A stretch of DNA of 60,883 nucleotides from Pauljensenia hongkongensis (GCF_001746855.1 NZ_CP017298.1:598388-659270); one strand, 5' to 3'. Numbered from the stretch's first letter, positions 16,183 to 24,928 are shown. The notes: generated from the sequence alone by a model not told the origin. Made by a program: numbers and translations.

Positions 16183-18912
16183 ATGGCAGATCGACCCGGT
16201 CAGCTGCCCGCCACCGCCCGCGCCCCCCGTGTGCCCGACCGCGCGGCGCCGGAGGGCCTGGAGCACAAGTGGGGTTCGGCCTGGGAGGCCGAGGGGACCT
16301 ACGCCTTCGACCGCACGGCCGCCCGCGAGCAGGTCTACTCGATCGACACCCCGCCCCCCACGGTGTCCGGCTCACTGCACATCGGCCACGTCTTCTCCTA
16401 CACGCACACCGATGTCGTCGCCCGCTTCCAGCGCATGAGGGGCAGGGCGGTGTTCTACCCGATGGGGTGGGACGACAACGGGCTGCCCACCGAGAGGCGC
16501 GTGCAGAACTACTTCGGGGTCCGCGTGGACGCGACGCTGCCCTACGACCCCGATTTCGAGCCGCCGCATGTGGGCGGCGAGGGCAAGTCCATCAAGGCCC
16601 GCGACCAGAAGCCCATCTCGCGCCGCAACTTCGTGGAGCTGTGCGAGCGCCTCACCGTCGAGGACGAGGCCCAGTTCGAGGCCCTGTGGCGCTACCTGGG
16701 GCTCAGCGTGGACTGGAAGCAGAACTACCAGACGATCGGGCGGCGCGCCCGCAAGGTCGCCCAGGCGGCGTTCTTGCGCAACCTGGCGCGCGGCGAGGCG
16801 TACCAGGCGGAGGCGCCGGGCCTGTGGGACGTGACCTTCCAGACGGCGGTCGCCCAGGCCGAGTTGGAGTCCCGCGAGTACCCGGGCTTCTACCACCGCA
16901 TCGCCTTCCACCTCACGGACGCCTCGGCCGCCGCCGAGGCCGCCCGGGCGGGCACCCCCGTGGAGGACGGCGCCGACGTGTGCGTGGAGACGACCCGCCC
17001 GGAGCTGCTGGCCGCGTGCGTGGCGCTGATCGCCCACCCGGACGACGAGCGCTACAAGCCGCTCTTCGGCAAGACGGTGGCCTCCCCCGTCTACGGCGTC
17101 GAGGTGCCCGTCCTGGCCCACCCGGCCGCCGAGAAGGACAAGGGCGCGGGCATCGCCATGTGCTGCACCTTCGGCGACACCACGGACATCGACTGGTGGC
17201 GCGACCTGGGCCTGCCGCTGCGCGCGATCCTGCGCAAGGACGGGCGCATCGTCGCCGACACGCCCGAGTGGATCACCACGGAGGCGGGCCGGACGGCGTT
17301 CGCGGAGATCTCGGGCAAGACGACGTTCTCGGCCCGCGAGGCCGTGGTGGCGCGCCTGCGCGGCAGCGGCGAGCTCAAGGGCGAGCCCACGAAGACGGTC
17401 CGCCAGACGAACTTCTTCGAGAAGGGCGACAAGCCCCTGGAGATCGTCACCTCCCGCCAGTGGTACATCCGCAACGGCGGCCGCCCCTGGACGAGGCCCG
17501 CCTCGGGCGCCGACCTCAACGACGAACTGGTGGAGCGGGGCCGCCAGCTGGAGTTCCACCCGGATTTCATGCGCGTGCGCTACGAGAACTGGGTGCGGGG
17601 TCTGAAGGGCGACTGGCTGGTGTCGCGCCAGCGGTTCTTCGGCGTGCCCTTCCCGCTGTGGTACCGGGTGGGCGCCGACGGCCAGATCGACTACGACGCC
17701 GTCATCACGCCCTCGGAGGACAGCCTGCCCGTGGACCCGTCCACGGACGCGCCGGAGGGATTCGCGGAGGAGCAGCGCGGCGAGCCGGGCGGCTTCGTGG
17801 GCGAGCTCGACATCATGGACACGTGGGCCACGTCCTCCCTGTCGCCGCAGCTGGCGTGCGGCTGGTTGCACGACGACGACCTGTTCGCCCGCACCTACCC
17901 GATGGACCTGCGCCCCCAGGGCCAGGACATCATCCGCACGTGGCTGTTCTCGACGGTGGTGCGCGCCGACTTGGAGTTCGGGGCCCTGCCGTGGCGCCAC
18001 GCGGGCCTATCGGGGTGGATCCTGGACGCCGACCACAAGAAGATGAGCAAGTCCAAGGGCAATGTGGTGACCCCGATGGGCCTGCTGGAGAAGTACGGGT
18101 CGGACGCGGTGCGCTACTGGGCGGCGTCCGCGCGCCTGGGCCTGGACGCCGCTTTCGACGAGCAGCAGATGAAGATCGGGCGGCGCCTGGCGATCAAGGT
18201 CCTCAACGCCTCGAAGTTCGCGCTCACCATGGGCGGCGAGGGCGCCCAGCTGGACCTGGATCCGGCTCTGGTGACCGTGGACTTGGACCGTTCCGTGCTG
18301 GCGGAGCTGGCCGGGGTGGTCGCCGAGGCGACCGACGCCCTGGCCGCCTACGACCACGCGCGCGCCCTGGAGGTCACGGAGTCGTTCTTCTGGACGTTCT
18401 GCGACGACTATCTGGAGCTGGTGAAGGAGCGCGCCTACAACCGCGAGGGCGCGTGGGACGGGGCGTCGGCGGCGTCGGCGCGCGCCGCCCTGGCCCTGGT
18501 GATCGACACGGTGGTGCGCCTGCTGGCCCCCTACCTGCCATTCGTGACGGAGGAGGTGTGGAGCTGGTACCGGGAGGGCTCGGTGCACACCGCGCCGTGG
18601 CCGACCGGCGCCCCCCTGGCCTCCGCCGCCGGGGACCCGTCCGTGCTGGCCGCGGCCTCCGGCGCCCTGATCGCGCTGCGCCGCGTGAAGTCCGAGGCGA
18701 AGGTCTCCCCGCGCACCCCGTTCCTGTCGGTGGTGCTCGAGGCGCCCGCCGCGTCCCTGGGGGCCCTGGAGTCCGTCAAGGGCGACCTGGAGGCCGCGTC
18801 GAAGGCCGTGGGCGCGCTGACCGTGGCCGCGTCCGGGGACTCCGAGGCCGCCGACGCCGTGGTCAAGTCTTTCGAACTGGGCGAGGCCCCGGCCAAGCGC
18901 AAGAAGGGGTGA
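16183..18912 (+). CDS. valS: Valyl-tRNA synthetase
   Basis: Charges tRNA-Val. 909 residues. HIGH motif at residues 66-69 (SLHIGHVFSYTHTD) and KMSKS at 620-624 (HKKMSKSKGNVVTP); between them the editing (CP1) domain with TTRPELLAACVALIAHP. The GWDDNGLPTERRVQ text and the absence of the C-terminal coiled-coil arm found in E. coli ValS fit the shorter, archaeal-like ValS class found in some actinobacteria. Start ATG 16183 with GGAGAT upstream. Ends at a strong hairpin. Confidence 0.95.
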   Translation: MADRPGQLPATARAPRVPDRAAPEGLEHKWGSAWEAEGTYAFDRTAAREQVYSIDTPPPTVSGSLHIGHVFSYTHTDVVARFQRMRGRAVFYPMGWDDNGLPTERRVQNYFGVRVDATLPYDPDFEPPHVGGEGKSIKARDQKPISRRNFVELCERLTVEDEAQFEALWRYLGLSVDWKQNYQTIGRRARKVAQAAFLRNLARGEAYQAEAPGLWDVTFQTAVAQAELESREYPGFYHRIAFHLTDASAAAEAARAGTPVEDGADVCVETTRPELLAACVALIAHPDDERYKPLFGKTVASPVYGVEVPVLAHPAAEKDKGAGIAMCCTFGDTTDIDWWRDLGLPLRAILRKDGRIVADTPEWITTEAGRTAFAEISGKTTFSAREAVVARLRGSGELKGEPTKTVRQTNFFEKGDKPLEIVTSRQWYIRNGGRPWTRPASGADLNDELVERGRQLEFHPDFMRVRYENWVRGLKGDWLVSRQRFFGVPFPLWYRVGADGQIDYDAVITPSEDSLPVDPSTDAPEGFAEEQRGEPGGFVGELDIMDTWATSSLSPQLACGWLHDDDLFARTYPMDLRPQGQDIIRTWLFSTVVRADLEFGALPWRHAGLSGWILDADHKKMSKSKGNVVTPMGLLEKYGSDAVRYWAASARLGLDAAFDEQQMKIGRRLAIKVLNASKFALTMGGEGAQLDLDPALVTVDLDRSVLAELAGVVAEATDALAAYDHARALEVTESFFWTFCDDYLELVKERAYNREGAWDGASAASARAALALVIDTVVRLLAPYLPFVTEEVWSWYREGSVHTAPWPTGAPLASAAGDPSVLAAASGALIALRRVKSEAKVSPRTPFLSVVLEAPAASLGALESVKGDLEAASKAVGALTVAASGDSEAADAVVKSFELGEAPAKRKKG

Positions 18913-18940
18913 GCCTGTAGCCGCGTTGACTGGCGGGCGT

Positions 18941-18968
18941 GTGCCCCGGGCCCTGCGGCCCGGGGCAC
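18941..18968 (+). terminator. valS terminator
   Basis: Perfect 12-bp stem GTGCCCCGGGCC / GGCCCGGGGCAC with a CTGC loop, 28 bases after the valS stop. Confidence 0.85.
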
Positions 18969-18991
18969 GGCCTTGCTGCGGATCCGTACCC

Positions 18992-19020
18992 GTCACATTC
19001 CGGGCGCAATGTGATATAAC
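18992..19020 (+). promoter_or_regulatory. Promoter with inverted-repeat operator for the ATPase/TOPRIM operon
   Basis: A -10 box TATAAC (19015-19020) and a -35-like GTCACA (18992-18997) are 17 bases apart. Arms CACATT (18994-18999) and AATGTG (19008-19013) form an inverted repeat with an 8-base spacer that overlaps the -35 and abuts the -10, so a bound repressor would block transcription. Confidence 0.55.
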
Positions 19021-19058
19021 TTAAATGGATTCTGGCGTCGTCTGTTGAAGGTAAAGAC

Positions 19059-20429
19059 ATGCTCACCCGTTTTGAAGTCTCCGGATTCAAGAACCTTGAG
19101 AATGTCTCTGTCGACTTCGGACCATTCACCTGCATCGCGGGGCCGAACTCGGTGGGGAAGTCGAACCTCTTCGACGCGATCGAGTTCCTGTCCCTGCTGA
19201 GTGATCACAACTTCCTCGAGGCCTGCACGCTCATCAGACCCACGCCCCAGCAGCGCTCAGACATCTCCTCTCTCTTCTCCGTCCACGTGACCCAAGGCAG
19301 CGAGAACCTCCGTTTAGCAGCGGAAATGATCCTCCCCTCCCCCGTTTCCGACGAGTTCAACCAACAGGTTGAGTCCGAGCGCACGTTCGTGCGCTACGAG
19401 GTCCGACTCGCCGTCCGCCAAGGAGGCCCCCTCTCAACGGGCCTGCAATTGAAGTTGGTCAACGAACAGCTTTCGCCGGTCCAATACCCGAAGGACCATC
19501 TCCGCTTCCCGGAGTCCACAGCCTACGTGAAGAGGTTCGTACACGGAGCCCACAGGTTCAGCCCGCTATCCACCACCGAGGAGAACGGTAACACGATCAT
19601 CCAGATCCAGAACGGAAACAAAGGCCGGCCCAGGAAGATCGCCGCGGACAACGCACAACGAACCGTGCTGTCGGCTACGGCGTCTGCCGAGAATCCGATT
19701 ATCCTCGCCGCACAGACTGAAATGAGGTCCTGGCGCTTCGTCGCCCTGGAACCGAGCGCGATGCGCGCCCCTGATGACATGGTCGAGGCCCGGCCCATTT
19801 CCGCCACCGGCGCCCACATCCCGTCCTCCTTGTTCCGCCAGGAACTCCAGGAGGGGAACGGCAGTAACGTCATGAATCGCGTTCGTGACGCGATCGGAGC
19901 ACTTGTGGATATACGTCGCCTGCGCGTGGTTCAGGACCGGGCCCGTGACACGCTTGAACTGCGCGCCAAGATCGGGGCGACACCGGAGCTGCCCGCGCGG
20001 TCGCTCTCTGACGGCACCCTTCGCTTCCTCGCCCTGTCCGCGATGAAGGTGTCCCGTGACTATTTCGGAATGCTGTGCATGGAAGAACCCGAGAACGGTA
20101 TCCATCCATCCAAGATCGCCGACATGCACCGGCTCCTGCGGGGGATTTCCGACCCCACGGAGCACTCGGCCCGACAGGTCATTGTCAACACTCATTCCCC
20201 CTACTTCGTCCAAGCCACGAAAGACGATGACATCCTGTGCGCCGTCGGAAAGTCGATTCCCGACGGCCAGGGAGGCATCCTACGCAGCGTCGGCTTTCAC
20301 CCGCTCCCTGGCACATGGAGGGCCAGGACCAAACCGGAGGACAGCACGGGAGCCCGTCCCGTTTCGCGTGGCGAGATCGCGGCGTTCCTTGAGAACCCGG
20401 AGAAATGGAACGGCGACGAAGATGAATGA
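19059..20429 (+). CDS. AAA ATPase of the OLD/RecF-like (AAA_21) type, putative defence protein
   Basis: 456 residues. N-terminus LTRFEVSGFKNLENVSVDFGPF leads to Walker A GPNSVGKS (residues 28-35). Near the C-terminus come the ABC-type signature LSDGTLRFLAL (about 315), Walker B with catalytic Glu MLCMEEPENGIHP (about 337-350) and the switch His in VNTHSPYFVQA (about 378). No nuclease domain is fused; that role probably falls to the next gene, whose ATG overlaps this stop by 8 bases. AAGG lies 8 bases before ATG 19059. Base composition is visibly lower in GC than valS, which suggests transfer. Closest known layouts are AbiL-like and PARIS-like two-gene modules. Function is inferred. Confidence 0.8.
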   Translation: MLTRFEVSGFKNLENVSVDFGPFTCIAGPNSVGKSNLFDAIEFLSLLSDHNFLEACTLIRPTPQQRSDISSLFSVHVTQGSENLRLAAEMILPSPVSDEFNQQVESERTFVRYEVRLAVRQGGPLSTGLQLKLVNEQLSPVQYPKDHLRFPESTAYVKRFVHGAHRFSPLSTTEENGNTIIQIQNGNKGRPRKIAADNAQRTVLSATASAENPIILAAQTEMRSWRFVALEPSAMRAPDDMVEARPISATGAHIPSSLFRQELQEGNGSNVMNRVRDAIGALVDIRRLRVVQDRARDTLELRAKIGATPELPARSLSDGTLRFLALSAMKVSRDYFGMLCMEEPENGIHPSKIADMHRLLRGISDPTEHSARQVIVNTHSPYFVQATKDDDILCAVGKSIPDGQGGILRSVGFHPLPGTWRARTKPEDSTGARPVSRGEIAAFLENPEKWNGDEDE

Positions 20430-21048
20430 ATGGTACTGCTACCTCTTGTGTGAGGGCTCTTCGGATGCGGCACTGACCAACGTGTTGGAGCTCCTGCTCA
20501 CCCGCCTGACACTCGAGCCCGCTTCAGTCAGCGCCCGCCTCGACTTGAAGGGTTCGGTCCAGGATAAGCTCGTCGCACTGCAGAAGTATGACGCAGGGCT
20601 CTACGATCTGGTCTTCGTCCATCGCGACGCGGATAACGCGGGCCTCCAGGCACGCCAGGAGGAGATCAGGCATGCCGTGGATTCAGTTCAAGACGCCGCA
20701 GTCACCCCGGTTGTTCCCGTAGTACCAGTGACAATGACTGAGACTTGGGCTCTGGCGTCGCTCTTCGGCGATCCGGATTGCCGTGCCTGGTTGCGGCGCA
20801 AGGCGTCAGTATCCGAGAAGACCCTTGAAACCTACCGGGACCCCAAGGATCTTCTCCGTCGTCTTCTGAGTCGCGAGGATCCCGACGGCAGACTTCTGCC
20901 CAATGGAGTGTTCTCGGTTCAAAGAGCCCGAGTCCTTGCCGAACTTGACGCAGCGGACGGTTCCGCGCTCTCCCGCCTCACAGCGTGGACCGCCTTGAAC
21001 AAGGCACTCGCGGACGCCGTCGCCCGCGCCCGCCCATGGCTCTCCTAG
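20422..21048 (+). CDS. DUF4276/TOPRIM-like partner protein, putative nuclease
   Basis: 208 residues. Starts MNEWYCYLLCEGSSDAALT, matching the acidic EG...D opening of TOPRIM-like OLD-family nucleases, followed by LYDLVFVHRDADNAG (DxD-like acidic site) and VPVVPVTMTETWALASLFGD, the pattern that typifies DUF4276. Start at ATG 20422, overlapping the ATPase stop as ATGAATGA; translation is therefore coupled. No other conserved domain seen. The pairing of an AAA_21 ATPase with such a protein is common in anti-phage modules; here the activity is inferred and not shown. Confidence 0.72.
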   Translation: MNEWYCYLLCEGSSDAALTNVLELLLTRLTLEPASVSARLDLKGSVQDKLVALQKYDAGLYDLVFVHRDADNAGLQARQEEIRHAVDSVQDAAVTPVVPVVPVTMTETWALASLFGDPDCRAWLRRKASVSEKTLETYRDPKDLLRRLLSREDPDGRLLPNGVFSVQRARVLAELDAADGSALSRLTAWTALNKALADAVARARPWLS

Positions 21049-21060
21049 GGGAGGACGCCA

Positions 21061-21252
21061 CTGCGAGCTGTCCTGGTTTTCTCCGAGTTCTACGCTGACG
21101 CCCTCGAAGCCCTCAGGGAGTACAGTGAACGCTTGTCCGTCGAAGGAATCGAACAGTGGTTGCGCGACGATGCCGCCCCCGCGATCAGGGCGCACGGGGC
21201 CGACCCCGAGTCCGGGCACACACTTGACGAACTCGAAGCCGTCCTCGGCTGA
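21061..21252 (+). CDS. Possible antitoxin with a CTG start
   Basis: Sixty-three codons, not bounded by any ATG, GTG or TTG near the 5' end. The frame begins after the TAG of the TOPRIM gene; AGGGGAGG (21047-21054) sits 6 bases before CTG at 21061, a good ribosome site. Product begins RAVLVFSEFYADALEALREY, then VEGIEQWLRDDAAPAIRAHGADPE and TLDELEAVLG. The W-x-x-x-x-AxPA...ADPxxxxTLDELxA pattern resembles small ParD/RelB-type antitoxins. The next frame starts one base after its stop. Start codon and function are inferred. Confidence 0.45.
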   Translation: MRAVLVFSEFYADALEALREYSERLSVEGIEQWLRDDAAPAIRAHGADPESGHTLDELEAVLG

Positions 21253-21253
21253 A

Positions 21254-21553
21254 GTGGCTCCCCGGCCGCACCGCCTGGTCATTTCCGATCATGCTTTCAG
21301 CCAGCTGTCGAACCTTCACCATGCGATTCCGGCACCTTCGGGGTCGCAGGAAACGGCGGACGGGCATATGCACGCGTTACACGCCTATCTTCGACAGTTG
21401 CCGGATTTCCCCATGCGAGGACGGGCGCGGCCCGATATCCATGGTGCTGAGTCGGACACCATCCAGACCCGCGCCTTGGGAGTCTGCCAGTATTTCTGTG
21501 TAAGCGGATTTGAGGTAAGGGGCATGCCACCCTTAGGGTTCTCGTACTCGTAA
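21254..21553 (+). CDS. Possible RelE/ParE-like toxin
   Basis: Ninety-nine residues from GTG 21254, one base after the stop of the preceding small frame. Recognisable ParE-like elements are RLVISDHAFSQL at the start, HALHAYLRQLPDFPMRGRARPD in the middle (compare L..FP..GR.R), and RALGVCQYFCV near the end, where ParE has a Y-x-Y strand. Overall similarity is weak. It ends inside the convergent lectin gene by 21 bases. Could also be an orphan of unrelated function. Confidence 0.42.
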   Translation: MAPRPHRLVISDHAFSQLSNLHHAIPAPSGSQETADGHMHALHAYLRQLPDFPMRGRARPDIHGAESDTIQTRALGVCQYFCVSGFEVRGMPPLGFSYS

Positions 21554-22066
21554 TAGCAGAAAATGTTGTGAGGGCACATCTCGCCACCTCTGTATTTGAA
21601 CGAACGAACCTAACCCAGCGTTGTCTGTTACATCAACAGCAAGAGGCTCAGACCTAAAACTGTCATCTGCGGATACTATTGCGAAACCTCGTTTAGTTGA
21701 GGTTGGGCGGATTCGCCAAGTCTGCCAAGGTTTTGATGCCCATTCATCCATGGTGAGGCCGGTGCCCTCGGTCAGGGCCGATCTGCCTGAAACGACCAGG
21801 CCAGTTGCGACGGATCTTAGACTCACCGTTCCGCGGCCACGACGGTCGAGATACCATAGTTGATGATTTTCGCAGTGAAGGGACCATACCGTCAGAGGGG
21901 CTCCGGAATAGTCCGTTAGACCGGTATCGAAAGACAATCCTTGTGCGTCGCGCTTGACGATGGCTACCGGGTGTGACCGTCCGCTCAATTGGCGGAAGAC
22001 ATTCGCGGGATCTCCCGCAAGCGTGAAAATGCCGGGAATACCGAGAGTTATGTTCACCATAAACAC
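21533..22066 (-). CDS. Ricin-type beta-trefoil lectin domain protein
   Basis: 177 residues. Three beta-trefoil repeats can be seen with QxW-like ends: ENHQLWYL, KPWQTWRI and PSQHFLLL, each preceded by a hydrophobic/Gly strand pattern such as VSLRSVATGLVVSGRS. There is no signal peptide, membrane helix or catalytic domain, so either it acts inside the cell or is a broken remnant of a larger carbohydrate-binding protein. ATG 22066 or 22060 may start it; no clear ribosome site, but TAGAAT lies close upstream. Lower GC than core genes; it lies between the putative toxin and transposase remnants. Confidence 0.6.
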   Translation of the reverse strand: MFMVNITLGIPGIFTLAGDPANVFRQLSGRSHPVAIVKRDAQGLSFDTGLTDYSGAPLTVWSLHCENHQLWYLDRRGRGTVSLRSVATGLVVSGRSALTEGTGLTMDEWASKPWQTWRIRPTSTKRGFAIVSADDSFRSEPLAVDVTDNAGLGSFVQIQRWRDVPSQHFLLLRVREP

Positions 22067-22149
22067 ATTCTAGCCTACTATAGGCGTATAAGTGTTGCTT
22101 TGCCGATGCTTGGGGGAGCACGGTGGTTAGCAGTTTTCCTGGTTGGTAG

Positions 22150-22345
22150 GGGTTGCGCCAGGCGCGCGTCGCCAGGATGCTGGACAGGTCGCCGTCGGTG
22201 ATCAGGGGCGAGATCAAGCGCAACACGGGTGCCGACGGGCGTTACAGGGGAGGGGAGGCGGAGTGCGTAGCCGCGCGGCGGCGTGCACGCCCCGCCAGAT
22301 CAGCGGGCGCCTCAAGGCCCGGGGCGGACGAGATGGGGCGGGAGG
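22150..22345 (+). pseudogene. IS30 family transposase remnant
   Basis: The plus strand reads RQARVARMLDRSPSVIRGEIKRNTGADGRYR, the HTH of IS30 transposases (compare IA..LGRS.STISREI.RN). Beyond about 22275 the similarity switches frame (TPRQISGRLKA, compare W.P.QIAGRLK), so there is at least one frameshift and a deletion. The catalytic DDE domain is missing. Confidence 0.65.
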
Positions 22346-22349
22346 GCCA

Positions 22350-22725
22350 CGGGGATTGATCGTCTGTTTGGAGGCCGCCAGCGCAGAACTTCGGGCCCAG
22401 ACTGTCAAACTCGCCCGACACCGTGGGGGCCACCGGTCTCGAAGGGCCCCACCTCCGAGGTCGACGGTCTTGGTCGCACTCCCGCTTCCTCGTGTTGGGA
22501 CGCGCCGACGGAGACGACTCGCCCCTCTCGTAGTTCAGATGATCAGTCAGCTCAGCGGCCAGCCCGCGTTCCAGGGCCACTCTTCGAGCAAAGCGGGGAG
22601 CAGACCATCGGTCCCAGTGATCACCGGCCCCACCGGAATCGATCCGCTCGAACAAGCCGTCCAACGCCCCACAGGAACGCAACCGCTCCGCCACACCCAC
22701 GTCCGCCAACACGAGCCATCACATC
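22350..22725 (-). pseudogene. IS256 family transposase N-terminal remnant
   Basis: The minus strand reads GVAERLRSCGALDGLFERIDSG, then ALERGLAAELTDHLNYERGE, which is the N-terminus of IS256-type (mutator) transposases (compare ALLKAALE.EL..HLGYE). Following text (ARPNTRKRE, and later CAGGLQTDD against YAGGMTVRDI) shows frameshifts. An ATG at 22719 is out of frame with the rest. Cut off where the IS30 remnant begins; the DDE core is gone. Confidence 0.65.
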
Positions 22726-22740
22726 ATCAATCATCACGTA

Positions 22741-23326
22741 TCGATCCTTTCAAATCAAGGGGATACACAGACAACTGAACACGCCCCTTCGATGTAGGCG
22801 CAGATCAGTGCGATGGGCGCTCACGCTCCGCCGCAAAGATAGCCAACGCGTCTTAAACACCCCCAGGCCGACCCAGATCAGCCAGGGCGCCCCGGCGCCA
22901 ACCGGATCGCTCATCGCCCGAGGTCATCACAGCACTCCCACGCACGGGCATGATCCCTCACCCTTCCGTGGAATGAGCGCCTCGGCTACACACGAGATAA
23001 TCCACGACTGTTCTCGCCGCCTCCCGGTGGCGCAGCCCGAACGGCTGCCCGGGGCTTCGCGTGGGAGCGTCGCGGATCGGCGGCGGAGGCGGGTTCCCCC
23101 CCCACTCGGACTCCCGGACTCCCGCGCGACGGCAGTCCCCCAGGAGGCGGGTTCGGCCCGGTCCCGGCCCCGATTGCCGCGCCGAGCCCCGGTGACCGCA
23201 TTGCCATTCAGATGGTCACCGGGGGCCGGCGCTGGGCCCCAGTCACTCGCCGACAGCGTCGTCCACTTCTTCCGTTCGCGCGCTCATCGGGCGTGTGGGC
23301 GGGACGGGCCCCTGGGCGGACCCCAG
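22741..23326. other. Intergenic, decayed
   Basis: No gene supported. Several long frames cross it but none has family-like content or a ribosome site. It is the flank of the IS remnants and the 3' side of the symporter gene. I see no clear terminal inverted repeats. Confidence 0.5.
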
Positions 23327-24790
23327 TCACTTCCCCGCTGCGTCCGCGTCTTCTCCTCCCAACGTTGTCTCCAGCTGCTTGACGATCTCGGCGTGCTTCT
23401 TCTCGCTGAGGGTCACCTTGGCCGCGAACACGGCGGCCGAGGCGACGATGATCGCGAGGGGGACGTAGAAGGCCGCGGTTTTGAACGTCGTGATGTTCCC
23501 CGCGGTCAGCGAGGCAGGGTCTGCGTCGTTGGTCATGGCCGCGGCGATCGCGACGAATCCGACTATCGAGTTGGACAGGGCGCCCGCGATCTTGTCGAGC
23601 ATCGGGCGGACGGAGAGGGTCACCGCCTCGTTCCTCCGGCCCGTCTTGAGCTGTCCGTACTCCACCGAGTCGGTGAGGGTGAGGATGGCGGTCATCTGGA
23701 TGAAGGTCGAGGGGATGTAGAACAGGACCAGGGCGGCGAAGACGGCCAGGACGTTGTTCGAGAAGAAGATGAAGAGGACGTAGGCCGCCGCCATGAACGC
23801 CATGCCCGCCAGGTACAGGATGCGCCTGGGCACGCGCTTGTTGATGAACGGGTAGAGGGGCGTGGTCGCCAGGCCGATTCCGAAGGCGATGAGCCCCACC
23901 ACCGAGTAGCTGTTCGGCATTTCGAGGACGAACTTGAACAGGTAGATCATGAAGCCGGTGGTCGCCACGTTGGCCACGGAGTACAGGACGTAGGACAAGG
24001 ACACCCACAGGAGCTGGTCGTTCTTCGCGATCGCGACGAAAGCCTGCACCGGGTTGGAGCTCTCGGCGGCGTGGGCGCGCAAGGGGCTGTCCTGCTCGGT
24101 CGTCCCGAACGCGACAGCGAGGCAGGTGACTATGCCCAGTACCGCTATCAACGCCCCGAACCCGGTCCACCCCGCTTGGCTCTCCCCCGTGACCCCGGCG
24201 AAGACCGAGCTGAAGAACGCGACGACGGGCACCACGATGGCGGTGACGCCGTTGTACCCGATGGAACCCGTGAACGTGCCGAGGGCCGTGAAGACACCCC
24301 GCTCGTGGGACGAGGACGACAGCGCCGGGATCATCCCCCAGTACGAAATGTCACGAAGCGAGTAGAAAATATCAAGGACGATAAAGACAATGACGAAAAC
24401 GACTATGAACACCATCTTGTTGGTGTTGACCAGGCCGAACAGTCCGGTGAAGATCGCGAAGAGCAGCACGGACGACACCACGCCCCCGATGACCTGCCAG
24501 GGGTGGAAGCGCCCGAACCGGGTCGTCGTGTTGTCGACGAGGTTGCCGAGCAGGGGGTCGAGGAAGATCTCAGCGATCCTGATGACGAAGACCAGCACGG
24601 TGATGACGCCGATGAGCGCCTCGGCCTCCGTCCTCTCGTACTGGGCGAAGAGGGTCTGCGCCGCGTAGTACGTGACGAAGTAGGTGGACAGCGCGTTGTA
24701 GAACGCCGCCTGCCCGAGGTTGCCGAAGGCGTAGCAGATCCTCTGGACCAAGAGGGGGCGGGCCCTGGAGCCGCCCGGTGCGGTAGACAT
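23327..24790 (-). CDS. GPH family sugar:cation symporter (LacS/MelB type)
   Basis: 487 residues with about 12 membrane helices. N-terminal QRICYAFGNLGQAAFYNALSTYFVTYY, then AEIFLDPLLGNLVDNTTTRFGRFHPW, the glycoside-pentoside-hexuronide family signature (D-P-x-x-G-x-x-x-D). No IIA domain at the C-terminus. Start ATG 24790 with AAGGAG 7 bases upstream. Divergent from lacZ with a shared 196-base control region, so probably imports lactose or another beta-galactoside with a cation. Confidence 0.9.
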   Translation of the reverse strand: MSTAPGGSRARPLLVQRICYAFGNLGQAAFYNALSTYFVTYYAAQTLFAQYERTEAEALIGVITVLVFVIRIAEIFLDPLLGNLVDNTTTRFGRFHPWQVIGGVVSSVLLFAIFTGLFGLVNTNKMVFIVVFVIVFIVLDIFYSLRDISYWGMIPALSSSSHERGVFTALGTFTGSIGYNGVTAIVVPVVAFFSSVFAGVTGESQAGWTGFGALIAVLGIVTCLAVAFGTTEQDSPLRAHAAESSNPVQAFVAIAKNDQLLWVSLSYVLYSVANVATTGFMIYLFKFVLEMPNSYSVVGLIAFGIGLATTPLYPFINKRVPRRILYLAGMAFMAAAYVLFIFFSNNVLAVFAALVLFYIPSTFIQMTAILTLTDSVEYGQLKTGRRNEAVTLSVRPMLDKIAGALSNSIVGFVAIAAAMTNDADPASLTAGNITTFKTAAFYVPLAIIVASAAVFAAKVTLSEKKHAEIVKQLETTLGGEDADAAGK

Positions 24791-24832
24791 GTTCTTCTCC
24801 TTCGAAGTCGGCGAAACTCATCTACCTACCGA

Positions 24833-24860
24833 AGTATACCCTTTTACCTCCGGATGCAAA
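24833..24860 (-). promoter_or_regulatory. Promoter of the GPH symporter gene
   Basis: -10 TATACT (24833-24838) and -35 TTTGCA (24855-24860) on the minus strand, 16 bases apart, 43 bases before the ATG. Confidence 0.6.
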
Positions 24861-24899
24861 CTCTCCCAACCCCACTCACGTCCAACAGCACCACAGACC

Positions 24900-24928
24900 T
24901 TGCCACCTCCCCCCTACACCTGTAGAAT
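24900..24928 (+). promoter_or_regulatory. lacZ promoter
   Basis: -35 TTGCCA (24900-24905) and -10 TAGAAT (24923-24928) with the ideal 17-base spacing. Confidence 0.7.

Noticed and set aside
22242-22712. Intact minus-strand gene of 156 codons
   Set aside because: It is the frameshifted N-terminus of an IS256 transposase, not a working gene.
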